DNA from: an uncultured Treponema sp.
GTDB taxonomy: Bacteria; Spirochaetota; Spirochaetia; Treponematales; Treponemataceae
NCBI GenBank assembly: GCA_905236465.1
Contig: CAJOQA010000133.1
Coordinates: 1 to 11,583 of the forward strand
Length of the DNA stretch: 11,583 nt
Direction: 5' to 3'
A program made the translations under genes and the position numbers. Every line of letters begins with the position of its first letter. The stretch's first letter is position 1. A model generated the notes under the pieces. The model was not told the origin of the DNA and made no database searches. It saw only the letters and a program-made list of their open reading frames with translations. This document shows positions 1 through 5,016 of this stretch, piece by piece.

Positions 1-180
1 ATAGATCTTTATAAAAGTGAAAGCAAAGACCCTAAAGTTCATACCCTCATTTTTGACCCTATGGACCTTCTTGAAAAAACAGATGAAGATAAGGGAAGCA
101 GGGGGCATCCAGGAGTAAAAACACATAAGGCTGCGGCAGAAAAACTAGTATCATTAATTAGGTCATCTTTTCAAAGCTGA
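1..180 (+). CDS. C-terminal end of a probable SGNH/GDSL-type hydrolase (partial)
   Basis: Frame 1 is open from the window edge to a TGA at 178-180 and gives 59 residues of a C-terminus. The only informative piece is GHPGVKTHKAAAEKLVSLIR (about residues 35-54 of the fragment). It resembles the last block of SGNH/GDSL esterases, where the catalytic His sits in an HPxxxTHxxxAexL context just before the C-terminal helix. The family assignment is inferred from that one block, because the Ser, Gly and Asn blocks lie outside the window. It ends 22 nt before tatD on the same strand. A different hydrolase fold with a similar tail cannot be excluded. Confidence 0.5.
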   Translation: MDLYKSESKDPKVHTLIFDPMDLLEKTDEDKGSRGHPGVKTHKAAAEKLVSLIRSSFQS

Positions 181-196
181 CTTTTTCTTCTATAAT
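168..196 (+). promoter_or_regulatory. Candidate promoter of tatD, placed for a leaderless transcript
   Basis: A perfect TATAAT lies at 191-196, with a weak -35 (TTTTCA, 168-173) 17 bp upstream. Six bases (GAGTCC) separate the -10 from the ATG at 203, so a normally placed transcription start falls on or beside the ATG. No Shine-Dalgarno sequence is present. The -35 overlaps the end of the upstream gene. Confidence 0.5.
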
Positions 197-202
197 GAGT
201 CC

Positions 203-1075
203 ATGTATTCAGACACACACTTTCACTTGGGGTATATAATAGAAAGAAGTTCAGCTGACGAAGCTGCAAAAGTTCTAGAAGCAATGGCAGAAAGCAATGT
301 TTATTTTGGTATGGACATTGGGACTAAAAGCACAGATCTTTTAGCCCGCTATTGCGCAATACAAGAGTGCATTTCCATGCTAAATGAAGCTGCTAGAAAA
401 AGAGTTAAAGGCTTCTTGCATTTTTCAGCGGGAATCTGGCCTGATCCAAATGCAATCCGGCAAAGAAAAGAAAGTATAGAAGAATTAAAGGGTGAAATTA
501 AAAAATTCAAAGAATTGGGGCAAAAAGTTACAGCCATAGGAGAAGGCGGACTTGATCACCACTGGAATCCTTCAGGGCCAGATGGCAGAAAGGAAGAGGA
601 TTTTGACAGTGAGCTTTTTAAAGGTGAGAAGGAACTTTTTTTAATGCAGCTTGAACTTGCAAAAGAAGAAGACCTCCCTTTTATAGTCCACAGTAGGGAT
701 GCCTTTGAAGATACCTTAGCCTGCATAAAAGAGGCAGGGTACAACCGCGGAATAATCCACTGTTTTTCCTACGGCCTTGAAGAAGCAAAAGCTTTTTTAG
801 ACTTAGGCTGGTACCTGGCGCTAGGAGGTGGAACAACCTATACAAAAAAGCGAGATATGGAAAAAATGACGGACCTGTTGCGTTATATTCCAAGCGACCG
901 CCTGCTTTTGGAAACAGATGCCCCCTACTTAGCGCCTGTTCCCTTACGGGGTACAATGAACACGCCTGCAAACATCCGCTATGTATATGACTTTATTGCA
1001 AATGCAAGGGGAATTCCTACAGCTGATTTATGCAATATCGTTGACAGCAACATAAGGCAGCTTTTTAAGATTTAG
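203..1075 (+). CDS. TatD-family metal-dependent hydrolase (putative deoxyribonuclease)
   Basis: A 290-residue TIM-barrel amidohydrolase of the TatD family. Members are divalent-metal-dependent and many act as 3'-5' exonucleases or DNases; the cytoplasmic role in this organism is unknown. The metal ligands are all visible: DTHFHL (H6, H8), GEGGLD (E114), IVHSRD (H163), IIHCFS (H186) and LLLETDAPYLAP (D239). The protein is longer than the usual ~255-265 residues, partly because of a charged insert of about 13 residues after the GEGGLD strand (roughly residues 121-140). The ATG at 203 is chosen because the DTHFHL strand begins three residues later, as is typical for the family. No ribosome binding site precedes it, and a TATAAT ends 6 nt upstream, so translation may be leaderless. 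No strong terminator follows; the next gene has its own promoter. Confidence 0.93.
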   Translation: MYSDTHFHLGYIIERSSADEAAKVLEAMAESNVYFGMDIGTKSTDLLARYCAIQECISMLNEAARKRVKGFLHFSAGIWPDPNAIRQRKESIEELKGEIKKFKELGQKVTAIGEGGLDHHWNPSGPDGRKEEDFDSELFKGEKELFLMQLELAKEEDLPFIVHSRDAFEDTLACIKEAGYNRGIIHCFSYGLEEAKAFLDLGWYLALGGGTTYTKKRDMEKMTDLLRYIPSDRLLLETDAPYLAPVPLRGTMNTPANIRYVYDFIANARGIPTADLCNIVDSNIRQLFKI

Positions 1076-1134
1076 GCAGTTCCTAGAAAATTTCTAAAAA
1101 TTTTGATTTATACCCTCTTTTTTTAATTTACTTC

Positions 1135-1163
1135 TTGTATAAAAGGAAATTTTATGGTAAAAT
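1135..1163 (+). promoter_or_regulatory. Promoter of xfp (extended -10)
   Basis: TTGTAT (1135-1140), a 17-bp spacer, then TAAAAT (1158-1163) preceded by TGG, which makes an extended -10. The upstream flank (1080-1134) is very A/T-rich, like an UP element. The predicted start near 1170 leaves a leader of about 80 nt before the ATG at 1249. Confidence 0.65.
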
Positions 1164-1165
1164 TT
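1147..1165 (+). repeat. Palindromic site overlapping the xfp -10 box
   Basis: AAATTTTA (1147-1154) and TAAAATTT (1158-1165) are perfect inverted repeats around a TGG centre. The right arm contains the -10 hexamer, so a dimeric protein bound here would block the xfp promoter. Half-site TAAAATTT recurs at 1228-1235, close to the ribosome binding site. A/T-rich dyads arise by chance more easily than GC-rich ones, so operator function is inferred. Confidence 0.4.
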
Positions 1166-1170
1166 GCAAA

Positions 1171-1228
1171 ATCGTTATAAATTCTTTGATTTTTTCATTA
1201 AAATCAAAGAAGCAGGGTATAAAACGAT
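1171..1228 (+). promoter_or_regulatory. 5' leader stem-loop of xfp mRNA
   Basis: TTCTTTGATTTT (1182-1193) pairs perfectly with AAAATCAAAGAA (1200-1211) around the loop TTCATT, giving a 12-bp stem. Outside it, ATCGTT (1171-1176) can pair with AACGAT (1223-1228), extending the structure down to the predicted mRNA 5' end. No U-tract follows, so it is not a typical terminator. The AGGAG ribosome binding site (1238-1242) stays outside the fold. A likely role is mRNA stabilisation or regulation of the leader; it matches no riboswitch class I recognise. Confidence 0.55.
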
Positions 1229-1248
1229 AAAATTTATAGGAGTTTTTT

Positions 1249-3639
1249 ATGTCCAACAATCACGTAGAAGACACAGAAGAGTATTTTAAGAAGCTTGACG
1301 CTTATTGGCGTGCAACAAATTATTTAGGGGCTGCCCAGCTTTACCTGAAGGAAAATCCCCTTCTTCGCAAACCCTTAAAGCGCGAACAGGTTAAGTCAAA
1401 GATAGTAGGCCACTGGGGAACTGTTCCAGGCCAGAACTTTGTCTATGTTCACATGAACCGTGCAATCACCAAGTATAATCTTGATATGCTTCTTATTTCC
1501 GGACCTGGTCACGGAGGAAACTTTTTTGTTGCAAACTCCTATCTTGAAGGTCATTATTCAGAAATATATCCAAATGTAAGTCAAGATGAAGAGGGTATGA
1601 CCCGTCTTTGCAAACAGTTTTCTTTCCCTGGCGGAATTTCAAGCCACGTTGCTCCTGAAACACCAGGTTCAATAAACGAAGGTGGAGAATTAGGTTATTC
1701 AATTGCACACGCCTTTGGTTCTGTATTTGATAATCCTGATTTAATTACAACCGTTATTGTAGGTGACGGAGAAGCGGAAACAGGTCCTTTGGCAACTGCA
1801 TGGCATTCAAACAAATTCCTTAATGCAAAAACAGACGGCGCAGTTCTTCCAATCCTGCACTTGAATGGCTACAAGATTTCTAACCCAACAGTATTTGCCC
1901 GTATCTCTAAAGATGAAGTTCAGAGTTTCTTCCACGGTTGTGGTTGGGATCCAATCTTTGTTGAAATTACACCTGATACTCCCCACGCGGATGCACACAA
2001 GGCAATGGCAGAAGCTGTTGATAAGTGTATTGAAAAAATCAAGCAGATTCAAAAAGATGCTCGCGAAAACGGAAAAGAAGACCGTCCATTCTGGCCAATG
2101 ATTGTTATGCGAACCCCTAAGGGCTGGACCGGTCCAAAGTTCAATGATGCAGGAGAACCAATTGAAAACTCTTTCCGTGCACACCAGGTTCCTATTGACT
2201 TAACAAAGCCAGATCCAAACGAAGCAAAACACATGAAAGAGCTTGAAGAATGGCTTAGAAGCTACAAGCCAGAAGAACTCTTTGATGAAAACTACAAACT
2301 AAAAGCAGAGATTGCAGAAATTGCCCCTAAGGGAAATCAGCGCATTTCCGCTAACCCACACGCAAACGGTGGCCTTGTACTAAAGGATATCCGCGTTCCA
2401 GACTTTAAGAAGTATGCACTTGACATAAAGAAACCTGGTTCAGTTAAAGCTCAGGATATGAAGGAACTAGGAAACTATGTCCGCGATGTGTTTAAGCTGA
2501 ACGAGGCAAACCGCAACTTCCGCATCTTTGGTCCCGATGAATCTATGTCTAACCGCCTTTATGCAGCATTTGAAGCTACAAATCGTGACTTTAACGGCGA
2601 AATTATCCCTACAGATGATAAACTTGCACATGACGGCCGCATTATGGACTCATACCTTTCAGAGCACATGTGCGAAGGTTGGCTTGAAGGTTACCTGCTT
2701 ACCGGTCGCCACGGTTTCTTTGCAAGTTACGAGGCATTTATCCGCGTAATAGATTCAATGGCAGCCCAGCACGCAAAGTGGCTTAAGGTTTGCTCACAGC
2801 TTAAGTGGCGCGCTCCTATAGCTTCTTTAAACCTTATCCTTACTTCTAACGTTTGGCAGCAGGATCACAACGGATTTACACATCAGGATCCAGGATTCCT
2901 TGATCACATTGCAAACAAAAAGGCCGATGTTGTCCGCATGTACCTGCCACCGGACACAAACTGTTTGCTTTCAACCTTTGACCACTGCATTAAGTCAAAG
3001 AACTATGTAAATGTAATTGTTGCATCTAAGCACCCTAGCTGTCAGTGGCTTACAATGGATCAGGCTGTTAAGCACTGCACTCAGGGTATTGGCATTTGGG
3101 ACTGGGCCTCTAACGATCAGGGAGAAGAGCCAGATGTAGTAATGGCTTGCTGCGGTGACACACCAACCCTAGAAGCTCTTGCAGCTACAACAATCTTGCG
3201 GGAAAAAGTTCCTGGAATTAAGATTCGTTTTGTAAATGTTATTGACCTGATGAAACTTCAAAGCGATCACCAGCACCCACACGGACTTAGCGAATCTGAG
3301 TACAACTCAATCTTTACAAAGGATAAGCCCATAATCTTTGCATTCCACGGATATCCCAAACTGGTACACGAACTTACATACTTGCGCGAAAACCGCAACT
3401 TACATGTTTACGGCTACCACGAAGAGGGAACAATCACTACTCCATTTGATATGCGTGTACAGAATAAGATTGACCGCTTTGACCTGGTAAAGGCCGCCCT
3501 GCAGTACCTGCCACAGTTTGGCAACAAGGCAAGCCACGTAGTTCAGGAAATGAACAACAAGCTGGTTGAGCACAAGCAGCATATCACAGAATTCGGTGAG
3601 GACCTGCCTGAAGTTGTAAACTGGAAATGGGACTTATAA
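1249..3639 (+). CDS. xfp: Phosphoketolase (xylulose-5-phosphate/fructose-6-phosphate)
   Basis: Thiamine-diphosphate enzyme that phosphorolytically splits xylulose 5-phosphate, and in many members fructose 6-phosphate, to acetyl phosphate plus glyceraldehyde 3-phosphate or erythrose 4-phosphate. It is cytosolic. At 796 residues it has the normal family length, with the N-terminal XFP, central and C-terminal domains intact. Visible motifs are GHWGTVPGQNF (H55), SGPGHGGNFF (H88), the signature EGGELGYSIAHAFG (144-157), the ThDP/Mg motif GDGEAETGP (172-180) with N188, FRAHQVPI (H312) and QQDHNGFTHQDPG (H540, H545). The histidines fall where the catalytic ones of bifidobacterial enzymes are expected. 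AGGAG at 1238-1242 lies 6 nt before the ATG. The gene stands alone between its own promoter and a strong terminator. Substrate preference (Xu5P only or dual) cannot be read from the sequence. Confidence 0.98.
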   Translation: MSNNHVEDTEEYFKKLDAYWRATNYLGAAQLYLKENPLLRKPLKREQVKSKIVGHWGTVPGQNFVYVHMNRAITKYNLDMLLISGPGHGGNFFVANSYLEGHYSEIYPNVSQDEEGMTRLCKQFSFPGGISSHVAPETPGSINEGGELGYSIAHAFGSVFDNPDLITTVIVGDGEAETGPLATAWHSNKFLNAKTDGAVLPILHLNGYKISNPTVFARISKDEVQSFFHGCGWDPIFVEITPDTPHADAHKAMAEAVDKCIEKIKQIQKDARENGKEDRPFWPMIVMRTPKGWTGPKFNDAGEPIENSFRAHQVPIDLTKPDPNEAKHMKELEEWLRSYKPEELFDENYKLKAEIAEIAPKGNQRISANPHANGGLVLKDIRVPDFKKYALDIKKPGSVKAQDMKELGNYVRDVFKLNEANRNFRIFGPDESMSNRLYAAFEATNRDFNGEIIPTDDKLAHDGRIMDSYLSEHMCEGWLEGYLLTGRHGFFASYEAFIRVIDSMAAQHAKWLKVCSQLKWRAPIASLNLILTSNVWQQDHNGFTHQDPGFLDHIANKKADVVRMYLPPDTNCLLSTFDHCIKSKNYVNVIVASKHPSCQWLTMDQAVKHCTQGIGIWDWASNDQGEEPDVVMACCGDTPTLEALAATTILREKVPGIKIRFVNVIDLMKLQSDHQHPHGLSESEYNSIFTKDKPIIFAFHGYPKLVHELTYLRENRNLHVYGYHEEGTITTPFDMRVQNKIDRFDLVKAALQYLPQFGNKASHVVQEMNNKLVEHKQHITEFGEDLPEVVNWKWDL

Positions 3640-3676
3640 CCTAAGTGACATCGAACGCTGAACTTTTATAAAGCAT

Positions 3677-3706
3677 AAAACGCATCGGAAACGGTGCGTT
3701 TTTTTT
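3677..3706 (+). terminator. Rho-independent terminator of xfp
   Basis: An 11-bp stem, AAAACGCATCG (3677-3687) with CGGTGCGTTTT (3692-3702), contains one G-T wobble and closes on a GAAA (GNRA) tetraloop. A T-run continues to 3706. It lies 37 nt after the xfp stop codon. Confidence 0.9.
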
Positions 3707-3723
3707 ATACCAAAGATAAAAAG

Positions 3724-3752
3724 TTGGAAAAGGGGGCAGATTGGTCTATAAT
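3724..3752 (+). promoter_or_regulatory. Promoter of the broken ATPase gene
   Basis: TTGGAA (3724-3729), a 17-bp spacer and a perfect TATAAT (3747-3752). The ATG at 3763 is only 10 nt downstream with no Shine-Dalgarno sequence, so the original transcript would have had almost no leader. The promoter appears intact although the gene is dead. Confidence 0.6.
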
Positions 3753-3762
3753 CTAGACTAAT

Positions 3763-4650
3763 ATGTATAGGCAGGAAGAAAGGCAAATAAAAGATTGGAT
3801 TTTCTCAAAAGAAAAGACTGCATTACTCTTAACTAGCGCGCGCCAAGTTGGAAAAACTTTTCTCATAAGACAGTTACTAAAACAAACAGGAGCCGATTAT
3901 GTTGAATTCAACCTTATTGAATCCGCAAAGTTTAATGAAACAGGAGCATTTCTCGCCCGACTTTCTGTAACCACAGACCAGATGCCGTAAAAACCTACAT
4001 AGAGGAAAATGATTTTAACAAGGTCAGCAGAATACATGAAAACATAGTAGAATTGTATAAGAAGGATTTTACAAAATACGAGGAACGAGATAAACTTAAA
4101 TTGATAAAGACTTATGATTTAATTCCCTCTGAACTGAATTCAAAAAACAAACGTTATATCTTTACGGATCTAGACAAGAACCTTAAATTTGACCGCTATG
4201 AAAACTCTTTTAACTAGCTTAGCGATCAGGTGTTGCCCTACCGGTTTTCAACACAACAGAGCCGATTATTTCCCTAAAAATAAATAGACACGCAAACCTT
4301 TTTAAATTCTTTCTTTCAGATATAGGGCTGCTTTCAACCCTGTTTGGAAGAGCAACACAGATAAAAATCCTTGAAAAATCAGAGGATATAAACTGCGGGT
4401 CAATTTTTGAAAATGTGGTTGCACAGGAACTTTTTTTCACATGGCTATGACGGATACTACTTTTCAAGTAAAAAACAGGGGGAACTTGATTTTATAATAG
4501 AACATGAGGGAAAAAGCCATAGTTCTTTCAACCCACAATGTGTCTGTCAGTGGGAAAATCGTATATTTACCAGTCTACATGACTATGTTCATAGACGAAA
4601 AGTCTACACCCCTGCCCCGTAAACAGAGGATAGATTTGTCGGGGATATGA
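3763..4650 (+). pseudogene. Decayed AAA ATPase with DUF4143-type C-terminus
   Basis: Remnants of a family normally about 400 residues long, of unclear function. Frame 1 from 3763 gives the N-terminus with a Walker A (ARQVGKT, residues 26-32). After LARLSV the frame runs into a stop at 3988-3990. Homology resumes in frame 3 at about 3978 (PDAVKTYIEEND), so the Walker B region has been deleted. Frame 3 continues through PSELNSKNKRYIFTD to DRYENSFN, where TAG at 4215-4217 stands for the expected Trp. A one-base loss near 4226 moves the reading to frame 2 (GVALPVFN to NVVAQEL). A seven-T run at 4431-4437 carries one extra T and shifts to frame 3 (HGYDGYYFSSKKQGELDFII). At about 4511-4515 a second deletion joins to frame 1 (KAIVLSTHNVSVSGKIVYLP), ending at TGA 4648-4650. 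These lesions rule out a functional product. The family and order of fragments are clear; the exact deleted lengths are inferred. Confidence 0.9.
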
Positions 4651-4701
4651 TGGGCACCTGGAAAAACTTGCTATCGAAACTTTTTCGAGGCTCCCTAATA
4701 T

Positions 4702-4742
4702 AAAAAAAGCCCCACTACCTTGCAATCGCAAAGCAGTGGGGC
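4702..4742 (-). terminator. Terminator downstream of the zinc-ribbon gene
   Basis: Read on the minus strand, AGTGGGGC... pairs with ...GCCCCACT... flanks (8 bp, 4735-4742 with 4709-4716). A 3x3 internal loop and an inner TTGC/GCAA stem follow. The run of seven A at 4702-4708 becomes a U7 tract on the minus transcript. The plus side has only ATTTTAT after the stem, so weak termination of the pseudogene transcript is possible too. Confidence 0.88.
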
Positions 4743-4762
4743 ATTTTATCTTCACTAAGAAA

Positions 4763-4936
4763 TTATTTAAAATCCTTAGGTCTGCGCTCTGTGCGCTTAC
4801 ACTTCTGACACTCAGCTATATTTTTGATCCTGCCGTTTTCAAACAAGGTCTTCATAATAATTTCACCACCACAATCAGGACACATGAACTTCTGTGTAGC
4901 AGCTGCTGTACGAGAGTTTTTACTGGCTCCGGCCAT
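4763..4936 (-). CDS. Small zinc-ribbon protein of unknown function
   Basis: A 57-residue protein with two CxxC knuckles: MCPDCGG (C19, C22) and ECQKCK (C43, C46), spaced 20 residues apart as in a zinc ribbon. The N-terminus (MAGASKNSRTAAATQK) and the C-terminus (KRTERRPKDFK) are basic, which suggests nucleic acid or ribosome binding. This is inference; I do not recognise a named family. The size and basic character recall ribosomal protein L33 variants, but the sequence is not clearly L33. The ATG at 4936 is fixed by GGAGGA at 4942-4947, 5 nt upstream; another ATG 13 nt earlier is out of frame. The gene has a consensus promoter and a strong terminator, so it is a complete single-gene unit. 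It lies 80 nt downstream of the helicase gene on the same strand and can also receive read-through from it. Confidence 0.87.
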   Translation of the reverse strand: MAGASKNSRTAAATQKFMCPDCGGEIIMKTLFENGRIKNIAECQKCKRTERRPKDFK

Positions 4937-4971
4937 GACTTTCCTCCATGAATAAAGATAGATACTATATC

Positions 4972-5001
4972 ATTATAGTAGAATTTAGCTTTTTATGTCA
5001 A
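4972..5001 (-). promoter_or_regulatory. Consensus promoter of the zinc-ribbon gene
   Basis: On the minus strand, TTGACA (4996-5001), an 18-bp spacer and TATAAT (4972-4977). Both hexamers are perfect sigma-70 consensus. The predicted start near 4965 gives a leader of about 28 nt that contains the GGAGGA site. Confidence 0.8.
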
Positions 5002-5016
5002 GTAGCACAAGGGCTG

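Noticed and set aside
681..971. 96-codon minus-strand open frame within tatD
   Set aside because: It is the reverse of a conserved TatD segment with active-site motifs; there is no independent evidence for it.
1084..1113. A/T-rich dyads after tatD as a terminator
   Set aside because: TAGAAA-A-TTTCTA and neighbouring repeats lack GC pairs and a usable loop, so they read better as the A/T-rich flank of the xfp promoter.
1807..2184. 125-codon open frame on the minus strand within xfp
   Set aside because: It lies opposite a strongly conserved phosphoketolase region and shows no domain or initiation signal of its own.
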